A DNA stretch of 64,000 nucleotides from Arcobacter ellisii (lineage in GTDB: Bacteria; Campylobacterota; Campylobacteria; Campylobacterales; Arcobacteraceae): contig NZ_CP032097.1 in NCBI RefSeq assembly GCF_003544915.1, positions 1,488,001 through 1,552,000 of the forward strand. Reading direction: 5' to 3'. The position numbers and the translations under genes were made by a program. The notes under the pieces were generated by a model. That model made no database searches, was not told the DNA's origin, and saw only the letters and a list, made by a program, of their open reading frames with translations. Of the stretch, positions 17,688 to 27,326 are shown in pieces. Position 1 is the first letter of the stretch, and each line of letters opens with the position of its first letter.

Positions 17688-18410
17688 TTAAAAATTAAAA
17701 TCTTCACCTAAATAGTGTTCTCGAACTCTTGTATCATTTTTTATTTCTTCACTTGTTCCACTTGCAAGTAAAGCCCCTGCTTTCATAACATAAGCTCTAT
17801 CACATATTTGTAACGTTTCTCTTACATTATGATCTGTAATTAAAACTCCAATATTTATTTTTGTTAATTGGTGAATAATCTCTTGAATATCTTTAACAGC
17901 AATTGGGTCAACTCCTGCAAAAGGTTCATCCAGAAGTAAAAATTTTGGATGAGAGATTAAGGCTCTTGCTATTTCTGTTCTTCTTCTTTCACCTCCTGAT
18001 AAAGAAACTCCTTTTCTTTGTCTAATTGGCTCAATATTAAACAGTTCAAGTAACTCTTCAACTCTTTTATGTTGTTCATCTTTATCTTTTGTAATAATTT
18101 CAGCTGCAAGCATTAGATTATCTTCAACAGATAAATCTTTAAAAATAGAAGACTCTTGTGGTAAATATCCAATACCTTTAATTGCTCTTTTATGAAGTGG
18201 AAGTGCTGTAATATCTTTATCATCAAAATAAACATTTCCACTTGTTGGTTTTACTAATCCACAAACCGTATAAAAAGTTGTTGTTTTTCCAGCTCCATTT
18301 GGTCCTAATAAACCAACTATTTCCCCTGAGTTAACTTCAAGTGATATTCCATGTAAAATCTGTGTTTTTTTGATTGTTTTTGTTATATCTTTTACTTCTA
18401 ATTTATGCAT
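17688..18410 (-). CDS. lptB: LPS export ABC transporter ATPase LptB
   Basis: LptB powers extraction of lipopolysaccharide from the inner membrane with LptFG. The 240-residue protein has Walker [11 protein letters not shown], the signature [15 protein letters not shown], Walker [14 protein letters not shown] and the H-loop LITDHNVRE. The LptB-specific [19 protein letters not shown] is present. Its start lies inside the end of tsaE (8-base overlap). It is the last gene of the S4-trpD-tsaE-lptB operon. Confidence 0.96.
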   Translation of the reverse strand: MHKLEVKDITKTIKKTQILHGISLEVNSGEIVGLLGPNGAGKTTTFYTVCGLVKPTSGNVYFDDKDITALPLHKRAIKGIGYLPQESSIFKDLSVEDNLMLAAEIITKDKDEQHKRVEELLELFNIEPIRQRKGVSLSGGERRRTEIARALISHPKFLLLDEPFAGVDPIAVKDIQEIIHQLTKINIGVLITDHNVRETLQICDRAYVMKAGALLASGTSEEIKNDTRVREHYLGEDFNF

Positions 18411-18819
18411 TTATTTTATACAACCTTTTATTGTCTTTTTTTTCAATTTCAACTAAAATAACTCTATACCCATAATCTTTTAGTATTGTTTCTAGTTTCT
18501 CATCACCCCACTCTACAAAGTGAATTCCCTCTTTTTCAAACTCTTCTAACATACCAAGAGAAATAAATTCTTGTAAAGTTTTATTGTAAACATCATAGTG
18601 AAAAATATTATTTGAATATATTGCTTGTAATGAAAATGTAGGAGAAGTAACCAAATCACTTAATCCCAAAGATTTTACATAACTTTTAACAAGTGTAGTT
18701 TTTCCACTTGCTAAATCACCTCTTAAAATTATAATAGTATCTTCATTTTTAATAATATCTTTTAGCTCTTTTACTAAAACATCTAAATTTGTTAATTCTA
18801 ATTCAAACTCTTTTTTCAA
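18403..18819 (-). CDS. tsaE: tRNA threonylcarbamoyladenosine biosynthesis ATPase TsaE
   Basis: TsaE works with TsaB/TsaD to make t6A37 in ANN-decoding tRNAs. The 138-residue protein has the P-loop [14 protein letters not shown] and the family pattern [21 protein letters not shown] (switch and Walker-like Asp region), with HFVEWGDE near the end. Its length is typical. It is separated from trpD by 8 bases and overlaps lptB by 8 bases. Confidence 0.95.
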   Translation of the reverse strand: MKKEFELELTNLDVLVKELKDIIKNEDTIIILRGDLASGKTTLVKSYVKSLGLSDLVTSPTFSLQAIYSNNIFHYDVYNKTLQEFISLGMLEEFEKEGIHFVEWGDEKLETILKDYGYRVILVEIEKKDNKRLYKINA

Positions 18820-18827
18820 ATTAAACC

Positions 18828-19811
18828 TTAACTTAATTGTTGAGATACTTTAATAATTTGTTCTAATTTTTCTTGAGCAGCACCACTTACAATAGCCCAT
18901 CTTGCCATCTCAATTCCTTCTTTAAAATCTCTTGCTTTTTCATCAACAATCATTGCAGCAGCAGCATTTAATAAAACAATATCAAGTTTTGCTCCAACAA
19001 TTTTTTTAGATAAAATATCTCTTGTTAGTTTTGCATTAAACTCTGGACCTTCACCTACAATATCCTCTTTTGAAGCCATTGGAATTCCATAATCCTCAGG
19101 ATTTATCTCTAAATCTGTGATTTTTCCATTTATTAAAAGTGTTGCATAAGTAATATCTGAAACTGAAATTTCATCCATTCCATCGTTTGATGATAAAATC
19201 ATTGCTCTTTTACTATCAAGTAAATCAAGAGCTGTTGCAATTCTATTTATATAACTTTTATCAAAAACTCCAATAACTTGTTTTGTAACACCAGCTGGAT
19301 TACATAAAGGTCCTAAAATATTCATAATAGTTCTATGTGGAATTGTTTTTCTAACAGGTGTAATATATTTCATTGCTGGATGGTGATTATTTGCAAACAT
19401 AAAACCAAAACCTGTTTCTTCAAGCATTTTTGCAGTGTTTTCTAAACTTAGATTTAGATTTATTCCCAAAGCTTCAAGCATATCAGCACTTCCAGATTTA
19501 CTTGTAACACTTCTATTTCCATGTTTTGCCACATAACATCCACAAGCTGCTAATAAAATAGACACTGTACTAGAGATATTAAAACTATAACTTTTATCGC
19601 CACCTGTTCCTACAACATCAATTGCTTTTGCTCTTAAATCTTCATGTATAGGAAGTGGAATCAGATGGTCTCTCATAGCACTAGCAGCACCTGCAATTTC
19701 AGAAGCTGTTTCCCCTCTTTCATAAAGTTCTAATAAATATTCTCTGATTTCTTCTTGACTTAATCTATTTTCAAAAATATCATCAAATTTTAATTTTGTT
19801 GTATTAAACAT
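18828..19811 (-). CDS. trpD: Anthranilate phosphoribosyltransferase
   Basis: TrpD joins anthranilate and PRPP in tryptophan synthesis. The 327-residue protein contains the PRPP loop VVGTGGDKSYSFNIS, then KHGNRSVTSKSGSADMLEALG, NHHPAMKY, and the glycine-rich NILGPLCNPAG. It is separated from other trp genes; trpB lies alone 17 kb away. It overlaps the S4-domain gene by one base, so its expression is tied to unrelated housekeeping genes rather than to a trp operon. Confidence 0.96.
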   Translation of the reverse strand: MFNTTKLKFDDIFENRLSQEEIREYLLELYERGETASEIAGAASAMRDHLIPLPIHEDLRAKAIDVVGTGGDKSYSFNISSTVSILLAACGCYVAKHGNRSVTSKSGSADMLEALGINLNLSLENTAKMLEETGFGFMFANNHHPAMKYITPVRKTIPHRTIMNILGPLCNPAGVTKQVIGVFDKSYINRIATALDLLDSKRAMILSSNDGMDEISVSDITYATLLINGKITDLEINPEDYGIPMASKEDIVGEGPEFNAKLTRDILSKKIVGAKLDIVLLNAAAAMIVDEKARDFKEGIEMARWAIVSGAAQEKLEQIIKVSQQLS

Positions 19812-20059
19812 TAGTCTATCCTTTGCACATATTCTTCTATTTTTGATTTAGGAGTTGATTTTGTAACAGGAATTTGTAATACCTTAAACTTCTCACTCTT
19901 TTCAAGATATTTAATCTCTATAATATCTCCAACTTTTACTTCTTTTGCTTTTTTTACAGCTTGGTCATTTATAAAAACAACTTTATGTTCAAGCATATCT
20001 TCAGCAACTGCTCTTCGTTTTGTAATATTTACTGCATTTAAAAATTTATCTATTCTCAT
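19811..20059 (-). CDS. S4-domain RNA-binding protein
   Basis: This 82-residue protein is a single S4 domain: MRIDKFLNAVNITKRRAVAEDMLEHKVVFINDQAVKKAKEVKVGDII. This resembles the small HslR/YlmH-type heat-shock S4 proteins that bind stalled 50S-tRNA complexes or rRNA. It is the first gene of the operon with trpD, tsaE and lptB. The exact subfamily cannot be fixed from sequence alone. Confidence 0.88.
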   Translation of the reverse strand: MRIDKFLNAVNITKRRAVAEDMLEHKVVFINDQAVKKAKEVKVGDIIEIKYLEKSEKFKVLQIPVTKSTPKSKIEEYVQRID

Positions 20060-20155
20060 AAGATAGATTATAACTAAAATAAGCTAAATGAGTCTTTTAA
20101 TATTTTTTAGATAAAATAAATGTAATTATTTAATAATTTTTATCTTTGGAGTTTG

Positions 20156-22261
20156 ATGCGAATTAAGTCTTTGTTTCTATTTCTTTCTAGTTCCCTAATA
20201 CTTCAAGCAAATGAATATAAGTTTGATTTATTGGATGATATCTTTGATTTAGATTTAGAACAACTTCAACAGATAAAAGTAAACTCTGCTTCAAAATATT
20301 CACAAAACTTAAACTTTACTCCAGCCAAAATGATAGTAATTACAAAAGAGCAAATAGAACAAAGAGGTTATAGAAGTATTGATGAACTTCTAAATGATTT
20401 GCCTGCTATTCAAATATTAAATCATGCTGATAGTGGAATTATGAATCAAATTGGTATTCGTGGAATTATGGGGAATAACTATTTCAAAATTCTTCAAGAT
20501 GGAATAGAAATCAACCAAACTGATGGTGAGATAATGAGTGTTTCTATGCAATATCCGCTTTTTGGTATTGAAAGAGTTGAAATACTTTATGGAGCAGCTT
20601 CTGTTATTTATGGGGCTGATGCTATGAGTGGAGTTATAAATCTTATAAGTTCAACAAAAGAGAATGGGCAAGCAGGGATTTGGGCAGGAGAGCGAGGTTA
20701 TAAATATTTTTATGCAACTCAAGCTTTGAAATTAGATGAAGGATTATTCTCTTACAAAGCTCATTTTCACACAGACCAAGATTATAATTTTGATAAAGAG
20801 TATCCATATGATTATTGGGGAAGTGGTTCTTCTGATTTTCAACCTCAAGAGACAAAATCTTTAAACCTAAAATATGCAAAAGATGGTTTTGATACAGGAA
20901 TAAATTATAGATATTTTTCAGAATCAACTTTAACTGCAATGAATGGGAAAAACTCACTCTCAAATGTCTTTGATAAAGATGCCAACTTAAATAGTGAACT
21001 ATTTAGCACATTTGCAAGATACAAAACAACAATTTTTAATGAAATTGAATCTACAACAACTATAAGTTATAAATCAACTGAACTTTTAAAAGATAGTTAT
21101 TTTAGAAATATTTATACCTCTTATGAACCAGGATACAAATATTCAAAATCACAAAGATATGCAATTGAAGAGACATTAAATAAAAATTACAAAAATCATA
21201 ATTTTACTTTTGGAACTTCTATAGAATGGTTTGAATCAATTCCTATGACTTATGATTTACCAACTCAATCTTTATCAAATGTCTATATAAAAGGTTCAAA
21301 TAATGAAATAGAAGCACCTATTTATGATGAGAGTTGGAATAATATTGCTTTTTATTTGCAAGACCAAATTACTTTAAATGAAAACTTTCAATTATCAATT
21401 GCTGGTCGTTATGATGTAAATTCTTCGTATGAATCAAATTTTAATCCAAGAGTTGCTTTAATTCATTCACAAGATTCTTTAACTCAAAAATTAATATATT
21501 CACAAGCTTTTTTAGCGCCATCAAACTACAATAAATATAAAATTTATGGAACACCTCTTGAACCAAATACTTTAGGAGATGGAAATAAATATCAAACTGA
21601 TACATTTAGAGTTGCAAATCCAGATTTAAAACCTGAACAAAGTAAAAGTTATGAATATAATTTAGATTTTTTATTAAGTAAAAATGATTTAATCTCTTTT
21701 TCTATTTATTACTCAACAATTAAAGATTTAATTTTAATTGAAGAAAAAATGCCGGAACAAAGTAACTATATTGAAGACACTACTATTTTAGACCCAAGAG
21801 GTGCTAATAATGCAGCTAGTTCTCAAATTTATGGTAGTGATATTTCATATAATGGACACTCATATTTTTCAGGATATGATTTAAACTATTGGTTAAATTA
21901 TAGTTATATTGATGGAAGAATTGACTATGAATATGATTATGATTTGCCTTTTTTAGCGCAAAATATTTTTAAAGCAGGAACAACTCTTAAAGTAAAAGAT
22001 TTTACTTTAACACCTTCTATTAGATGGGTAAGCCCAATTACTGCTTCTTATTATAAAGATGGTGAATTAGCAAGGGTTGATAGTTATTTTATTAGTAATC
22101 TTTATAGTAGTTATTCTTTAAATAAAAAAGAGAAATTATCATTAAAAATTGATAATTTATTTGATACACACTATTATGGTGTAAGATATAACACTTCATC
22201 AAAATATGTTACACCACAAAATACAAGAATGGTATCATTAGCATATACCATTAATTTTTAG
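20156..22261 (+). CDS. TonB-dependent outer-membrane receptor
   Basis: This protein of about 701 residues starts at ATG 20156; a TTG one codon earlier is less likely because GGAG ends only one base before it. The signal peptide is MRIKSLFLFLSSSLILQANE. A plug domain occupies about 45-150 (MIVITKEQIEQRGYRSIDELLNDLP, then GIRGIMGNNYFKILQDG, VEILYGAASVIYGADAMSGVINL). The beta-barrel runs to the C-terminal YTINF with a terminal Phe. A FecA-type signalling domain is absent. The ligand cannot be deduced; no siderophore or cobalamin genes are nearby. Seven bases downstream lies a YfiR-GGDEF protein that is probably co-expressed. Confidence 0.92.
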   Translation: MRIKSLFLFLSSSLILQANEYKFDLLDDIFDLDLEQLQQIKVNSASKYSQNLNFTPAKMIVITKEQIEQRGYRSIDELLNDLPAIQILNHADSGIMNQIGIRGIMGNNYFKILQDGIEINQTDGEIMSVSMQYPLFGIERVEILYGAASVIYGADAMSGVINLISSTKENGQAGIWAGERGYKYFYATQALKLDEGLFSYKAHFHTDQDYNFDKEYPYDYWGSGSSDFQPQETKSLNLKYAKDGFDTGINYRYFSESTLTAMNGKNSLSNVFDKDANLNSELFSTFARYKTTIFNEIESTTTISYKSTELLKDSYFRNIYTSYEPGYKYSKSQRYAIEETLNKNYKNHNFTFGTSIEWFESIPMTYDLPTQSLSNVYIKGSNNEIEAPIYDESWNNIAFYLQDQITLNENFQLSIAGRYDVNSSYESNFNPRVALIHSQDSLTQKLIYSQAFLAPSNYNKYKIYGTPLEPNTLGDGNKYQTDTFRVANPDLKPEQSKSYEYNLDFLLSKNDLISFSIYYSTIKDLILIEEKMPEQSNYIEDTTILDPRGANNAASSQIYGSDISYNGHSYFSGYDLNYWLNYSYIDGRIDYEYDYDLPFLAQNIFKAGTTLKVKDFTLTPSIRWVSPITASYYKDGELARVDSYFISNLYSSYSLNKKEKLSLKIDNLFDTHYYGVRYNTSSKYVTPQNTRMVSLAYTINF

Positions 22262-22268
22262 GGAAAAA

Positions 22269-23795
22269 ATGAAAATATTTGTTTACATAATTACTATATT
22301 TTTAATTGTTAATAATCTTTTTTCAAATGAAATAAAAGAAGAACAAGTAAAAGTTGCTTACGTTTATAATTTTTTAAAAAATATATCTTGGCAAAATGAA
22401 CAAAAAATTGATAAATATCGTTTAATGATAGTTTCAAAAAATGATACTTTAAATAATATGTTTTTGATGTTAGCTTCAAGAAAACAACTAAAAGATAAAA
22501 ATTTAGAAGTTCTGATTTATGATGAAACTAAAAAATATAAAAATATTCAAGCCATCTATATTGATGAATCTTTTATAGAGATATATGAAAAACTATTTTT
22601 TGAATATGATAAAGAGAATACTTTATTTATCAGTGATGAATATGAAGATAAAAAACAAGTTATGATTAATTTATTAAAAAATGATACTAAAATCAATTTT
22701 GAAATAAATAAAGCAAATATTTTAAATCGCTCATTGGAGATTTCACCAAATCTTATACTTTTAGGTGGAACTGAAATTGATGTTGCTAATCTTTATAAAA
22801 CTTCACAATATGCATTAAAAGAGCAAAAAGATACTATAAACTCATTAAATCAAAAGATTGAAACAAAAAATTTAGAACTTACATCTAAAATTAAAGCAAT
22901 CGAAGAACAAAAAAATATGATTGCAAATCAAACTAAAAATATCAAAGATTATGAAAATAAATTAAATATTCAAACTAAATCTTTAGAAGAACAAAAAAGA
23001 CAATTAAATGAAATCTATAAAAATATTGAATCTCAAAAAGAGAAATTATCAAATGCTATTTTAGAAGTAAAAGATAAAGAAAATGTTGTTCAAGAACTTA
23101 TAAGTTTACAACAAGAGAAACAACAAGAGTTTGAAAATGCAAAACAAACTTTAGAGTTTTTAAATTCTCAAATTGAGGAACAAAAAAACAATTTGTTGTT
23201 AAAAGAGGTAGTTATTGCTGACCAAAAAAATATAATTGCCACTTTAGTTGTGCTATTTATGATTATTGTAATTCTAGGATTAAATGGAATAAGACAAAAT
23301 AGACTTCTAAAAAATCTATCTCAAACTGATTCTTTAAGTAGTTTATACAATAGAAGATTTATGTTAAATAAACTTGAAGAAGAGATTTCAAAATATAAAA
23401 GGTACAAAATTCCTTTTTCTATACTTCTAATTGACATAGATTTCTTTAAAAAAATCAATGATTCATATGGACATGATAAAGGGGATTTTGTTATTAAACA
23501 AATATCAAATTTAATGCAAAACAATATTAGAAATACTGATATTTGTGCAAGATGGGGAGGAGAAGAGTTTTTGATTTTAGCTCCAAATAGTGATTTAAAA
23601 GCTGCGTTAACTCTTGCAAATAATCTAAAAGAGCTTATAGAAAAAACAAATTTTGATATAAAAGATTGTGTAACTGTTAGTATTGGTATTTCAACCTTTA
23701 ATGAAAATCTAAATCAAGAAAACTTACTAAAACTTGCAGATGATGCACTTTATAAAGCTAAAGAAAAAGGAAGAAATAAAATTGAATTTATGTAA
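22269..23795 (+). CDS. YfiR-like periplasmic domain fused to a membrane-bound diguanylate cyclase
   Basis: In this 508-residue protein, residues 1-20 are a signal-like hydrophobic segment. Residues about 22-172 match the YfiR/DUF4154 pattern (QVKVAYVYNFLKNISW, RLMIVSKND, NLILLGG). Residues about 178-315 are a long heptad coiled coil. One membrane helix spans about 322-340. Residues about 350-508 are a GGDEF domain with RWGGEEF (GGEEF at 430-434) and the inhibitory site RNTD (421-424). In Pseudomonas, YfiR is a separate periplasmic repressor of the cyclase YfiN; here the sensor and cyclase are one chain. Its gene follows a TonB receptor by seven bases. Confidence 0.9.
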   Translation: MKIFVYIITIFLIVNNLFSNEIKEEQVKVAYVYNFLKNISWQNEQKIDKYRLMIVSKNDTLNNMFLMLASRKQLKDKNLEVLIYDETKKYKNIQAIYIDESFIEIYEKLFFEYDKENTLFISDEYEDKKQVMINLLKNDTKINFEINKANILNRSLEISPNLILLGGTEIDVANLYKTSQYALKEQKDTINSLNQKIETKNLELTSKIKAIEEQKNMIANQTKNIKDYENKLNIQTKSLEEQKRQLNEIYKNIESQKEKLSNAILEVKDKENVVQELISLQQEKQQEFENAKQTLEFLNSQIEEQKNNLLLKEVVIADQKNIIATLVVLFMIIVILGLNGIRQNRLLKNLSQTDSLSSLYNRRFMLNKLEEEISKYKRYKIPFSILLIDIDFFKKINDSYGHDKGDFVIKQISNLMQNNIRNTDICARWGGEEFLILAPNSDLKAALTLANNLKELIEKTNFDIKDCVTVSIGISTFNENLNQENLLKLADDALYKAKEKGRNKIEFM

Positions 23796-23917
23796 TTAAA
23801 CCTGCTTCGATTACACTTTCATTACAAATCATTCTTCTGTTTTTAGGCTTTAGTTGAATTACAACTTATTTTCGTTAAAATATCACCCTTAAAATAATGT
23901 AACCATAGGATAAATTT

Positions 23918-25159
23918 ATGAGTAAAAAAGATGTTAAAAAAGTAGTTTTAGCGTATAGTGGAGGTCTTGATACTTCTATTATTTTAAAATGGCTTCAAGA
24001 TGAATATAAAGCTGAAGTTATCACTTTTACAGCTGATTTAGGTCAAGGTGAAGAAGTTGAGCCTGCAAGAGTTAAAGCAATCGCTTGTGGTATCAAACCT
24101 GAAAATGTATATATTTTAGATATTAAAGAAGAGTTTGTAAAAGATTATGTTTTCCCTATGTTTAGAGCAAATGCAATTTATGAAGGTGAATATTTATTAG
24201 GAACTTCAATTGCTAGACCATTAATTGCAAAAAAATTAATTGATATTGCAAATGAAACTGGAGCAGATGCAGTTTCTCACGGAGCTACAGGAAAAGGAAA
24301 TGACCAAGTTAGATTTGAAATTGGTGCTTTAGCATTAAGACCTGATATCAAAGTTATTGCTCCTTGGAGAGAGTGGGATTTAAACTCAAGAGAGAGTTTA
24401 CTTGAATATGCAAGAAAAAATGGAATTGAAATTTCTCAAAAACACGTTGATGAAAATGGAAATCCAAAAGTAAGTCCTTATTCTATGGATGCTAACTTAC
24501 TACATATCTCTTATGAAGGTTTACATTTAGAAAATCCAAATAATGAGCCAGAAGATTCAATGTGGTTATGGACAACAGCTCCAGAAAAAGCTCCAGATGC
24601 ACCTGAATATTTAACATTAACATATAAAAATGGTGACCCAGTTGCTATTGATGGTGTTGAAATGTCTCCAGCAACTTTATTAGCTAAATTAAATGAATTA
24701 GGTAATAAACACGGTATTGGAAGAGTTGATATTGTTGAAAATAGATATGTTGGTATGAAAGCACGTGGTTGTTATGAAACTCCAGGTGGAACTATCATGT
24801 TAAAAGCTCACAGAGCAATCGAATCTATTTGTTTAGATAGAGAAGCTGCTCACTTAAAAGATGAGTTAATGCCAAGATATGCTAAGTTAATTTACCAAGG
24901 ATACTGGTTCTCACCTGAAAGAAAAATGCTTCAAGCTGCTATTGATGCAACACAAAAAAATGTTGAAGGTACAGTTAAAATCAAACTTTACAAAGGAAAT
25001 GTAACTGTTGTAGGAAGAGATTCAAAAATGTCTTTATATAACGATGCTTACTCAACATTTGAAAAAGATGAAGTTTACAACCAAAAAGATGCAGAAGGAT
25101 TTATCAGACTTAATGCATTAAGATTTATCATCGCTGGAAGCAATCCGAACAGAAAATAA
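23918..25159 (+). CDS. argG: Argininosuccinate synthase
   Basis: ArgG ligates citrulline and aspartate in arginine synthesis. The 413-residue protein has the PP-loop [18 protein letters not shown], then [25 protein letters not shown] and [12 protein letters not shown], all hallmark segments. Its codon use is more GC-balanced and its TAA is followed by a stem-loop, as expected for a well-expressed gene. The upstream 120 bases contain several TTACA/TGTAA copies, but no clear ArgR box is seen. Confidence 0.98.
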   Translation: MSKKDVKKVVLAYSGGLDTSIILKWLQDEYKAEVITFTADLGQGEEVEPARVKAIACGIKPENVYILDIKEEFVKDYVFPMFRANAIYEGEYLLGTSIARPLIAKKLIDIANETGADAVSHGATGKGNDQVRFEIGALALRPDIKVIAPWREWDLNSRESLLEYARKNGIEISQKHVDENGNPKVSPYSMDANLLHISYEGLHLENPNNEPEDSMWLWTTAPEKAPDAPEYLTLTYKNGDPVAIDGVEMSPATLLAKLNELGNKHGIGRVDIVENRYVGMKARGCYETPGGTIMLKAHRAIESICLDREAAHLKDELMPRYAKLIYQGYWFSPERKMLQAAIDATQKNVEGTVKIKLYKGNVTVVGRDSKMSLYNDAYSTFEKDEVYNQKDAEGFIRLNALRFIIAGSNPNRK

Positions 25160-25186
25160 GCTAAAAGTGGAATTTCCACTTTAGCT
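25159..25186 (+). terminator. Stem-loop directly after argG
   Basis: AGCTAAAAGTGGAA pairs with TTCCACTTTAGCT (one bulged A), starting at the last base of the stop codon. A pyrimidine-rich stretch follows (25190-25220), but not an immediate T-run. Confidence 0.5.
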
Positions 25187-25233
25187 AAACCTATTTTCCC
25201 CTCTTCTTTTTTCTTTTTTCATAACCAATTTGT

Positions 25234-25269
25234 AACTGTCACTCAACTGTAATTTTTCAACATTAGAAT
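25234..25269 (+). promoter_or_regulatory. Putative promoter/operator of the ATP-grasp cluster
   Basis: The hexamer AACTGT occurs twice, at 25234-25239 and 25245-25250, exactly 11 bases apart. TAGAAT (25264-25269) follows at a -10-like position, 26 bases before the start codon of the first gene. The repeat could be a one-helical-turn operator. This is suggestive only. Confidence 0.3.
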
Positions 25270-25294
25270 AATCCATCTTATCAGTGAGGAAAGT

Positions 25295-26389
25295 ATGGAT
25301 TACTTAAAAGATTTAGAAACAATCGTAAATATAAACTCTTACACAAAAAACAAATCAGGTGTTGATTTAGTCGGACAAAAAATGATAAGTTGGATTGAAC
25401 CTCTTGGATTTAATACTTCTATTTTTACAAGGGAAAACATTGGTAATCACCTGCTCTTTTCCTCCCAAAAAAAATCTGGCAAAAAAATTTTACTTCTAGG
25501 ACATAATGACACAGTTTTTCCTCCAAATAGTTTTGAAGGATTCAAAGAAGATGAATTTTGGGTTTATGGACCTGGAGTTTGTGATATGAAAGGTGGAAAT
25601 ATTGTTGCTTTACAAGCTCTTAGAAATATTTTTAATCAAAATAAAAAAATCTTCAACATTGATTTGCTTTTAGTTTCTGATGAAGAGACTGGAAGTGATG
25701 ATTCAAAAGAACTTACAACATCTATTGCCAAAGATTACGATTATTGTTTTGTTTTTGAAGCAGCTGGAATTAATCTTGAAGTTGTAACTCAAAGAAAAGG
25801 AGTTGGAACTTTTACAATTACTATTGAAGGAGTTGCTAGTCATGCTGGAAATCACTATGATAAAGGTGTTGATGCAAACTGGGAAGCTAGTTTCAAACTT
25901 CAAGAACTTGTAAAACTTACAAATTTAGAACTTCAAACAACTGTAAACGTTGGAAAAATCACAGGAGGAATTGGAGCAAATACAATCTCTCCAAAATGTG
26001 AACTACTTTTAGAAATCAGATATACATCAAATGAAGAGAAACAAAGAGTTTTAGACTCATTAGAAAAAATAGTAAACACTTCATATATAAAAGGCTCAAA
26101 AGCAACTTTAAATGGAGGAATTCAAAGGGATGTTATGGCTGAAAATAAAGAACAACTAAAATTTATACAAGAGTTAGAAAACATAACTAATACAAAAATC
26201 TTAAAAGAAAAAAGAGGTGGAGTTAGTGATGCAAATATAGTTGCAAGTTGTGGAGTAACAACTCTTGATGGTTTTGGTCCATTTGGTGATGGAGACCATA
26301 CAATAAATGAAAGAGCATTAAAAAGTAGTTTTACTTCAAGAATAGAACTTATGACAAAAATCTTAAATCATTTTCAAAAACATATATAA
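25295..26389 (+). CDS. M20 family metallo-carboxypeptidase
   Basis: This 364-residue protein has the complete dinuclear-zinc motif set of the ArgE/DapE/CPG2 family: GHNDTVFP (His70, Asp72), GPGVCDMKGG (Asp97), the catalytic pair in SDEETGS (Glu130/Glu131), VFEAAG (Glu155), and GDGDHTINE near the C-terminus. The lid domain lies between, at about 165-280. CPG2-like members remove C-terminal glutamate from folates and peptides. AGGAAAG precedes the ATG, and no signal peptide is present, so it should act in the cytoplasm. It is the first gene of a tight four-gene run with two ATP-grasp ligases and an M14 carboxypeptidase, suggesting it processes their products. Confidence 0.9.
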   Translation: MDYLKDLETIVNINSYTKNKSGVDLVGQKMISWIEPLGFNTSIFTRENIGNHLLFSSQKKSGKKILLLGHNDTVFPPNSFEGFKEDEFWVYGPGVCDMKGGNIVALQALRNIFNQNKKIFNIDLLLVSDEETGSDDSKELTTSIAKDYDYCFVFEAAGINLEVVTQRKGVGTFTITIEGVASHAGNHYDKGVDANWEASFKLQELVKLTNLELQTTVNVGKITGGIGANTISPKCELLLEIRYTSNEEKQRVLDSLEKIVNTSYIKGSKATLNGGIQRDVMAENKEQLKFIQELENITNTKILKEKRGGVSDANIVASCGVTTLDGFGPFGDGDHTINERALKSSFTSRIELMTKILNHFQKHI

Positions 26390-26400
26390 AAGGGGAAATT

Positions 26401-27321
26401 ATGGCAAAAAGAAATATTGGAATGTGGCTTTATCAAAATAGTGGTGGAGATGTTATTCAAAAAAAGATGATTAAAAAGTTAAAAGAAAGAGAGATCGAAG
26501 TTTTACCTAATATCAATCTAAAAGATGCCTTGGCTAAAAATGGTCATATTATTTATGAGATGAAAAATAAAAATCTTAAACTAGATAAATTAGATTTATT
26601 CTTCTCTTATAATGCAGGAGAACAAACTCCATATCAAGTATATTTATATAAGGCTCTAAATAGAATTATTCCTATGATTAACTCTTATGAAGCTTTTGAA
26701 ATCAGTGAAGATAAATTTCACACTTCTTTTCTTTTAAGAAAAAATGGAATTAGAACTGCTGATTATAAACTTTGTAATAAAGATGATACATATAGACTTC
26801 AAAATATTATGCAAAAATGGGAAAAAATGGTTTATAAGCCAGTTGATGGATGGGGAGGAATTGGAGTTACAAAAATAGATAATATTGAAGCTTTAAATAT
26901 GTTAATTCCTTTTTTAAATCAAATAAATCTAAAACATTTTTATGTTGAGAAATATGTAGATTATGATAATACTGATTATAGAATAGATATTGTAGATGGG
27001 CAATTTGTTGGATGTTATGGAAGAAAAGCTGCTACTGGACATTGGAAAACAAATGTAACAAGTGGTGGAAGTGTTTTTTTAAGAGAAGCAAATGATGAAA
27101 TAGTAAATCTAGCTATAAATGCAACAAAGGTATTAGGTCTTGATATTGCGGGAGTTGATATTATTTTTGATAGAAAAAAAGAAGAATATATAGTTTTAGA
27201 AGTAAATGGAATTCCAGCATTTGCAACTCCTGAACAAGAAAAACTAGGTCTAAATTTCAATGATAAAAAAATTGATTTAATTGTTGATTTAATAGATAGA
27301 AAAGCACTGAAAAAAGGATAA
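26401..27321 (+). CDS. RimK-like ATP-grasp amide ligase
   Basis: This 306-residue protein has an N-terminal pre-ATP-grasp region followed by the RimK-type fold. The ATP-binding Lys is in VYKPVDGWGGIGV (Lys146), adenine-contacting YVEKYVD (Glu183), DYRIDIV (Arg194), the WKTN..SGG loop (215-223), GVDIIF (Asp253), and the Mg-binding VLEVNG (Glu267, Asn269). All expected catalytic residues are present. Relatives ligate amino acids, often glutamate, to proteins, peptides or cofactors via an acyl phosphate. Its gene starts 11 bases after the M20 peptidase gene and ends 5 bases before a second ATP-grasp gene. The substrate is unknown. Confidence 0.88.
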   Translation: MAKRNIGMWLYQNSGGDVIQKKMIKKLKEREIEVLPNINLKDALAKNGHIIYEMKNKNLKLDKLDLFFSYNAGEQTPYQVYLYKALNRIIPMINSYEAFEISEDKFHTSFLLRKNGIRTADYKLCNKDDTYRLQNIMQKWEKMVYKPVDGWGGIGVTKIDNIEALNMLIPFLNQINLKHFYVEKYVDYDNTDYRIDIVDGQFVGCYGRKAATGHWKTNVTSGGSVFLREANDEIVNLAINATKVLGLDIAGVDIIFDRKKEEYIVLEVNGIPAFATPEQEKLGLNFNDKKIDLIVDLIDRKALKKG

Positions 27322-27326
27322 ATAAC

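Noticed and set aside
23791-23870. Repeated TTACA/TGTAA upstream of argG as ArgR boxes
   Set aside because: The copies are short and irregularly spaced and do not form the 18-base palindromes expected for ArgR.
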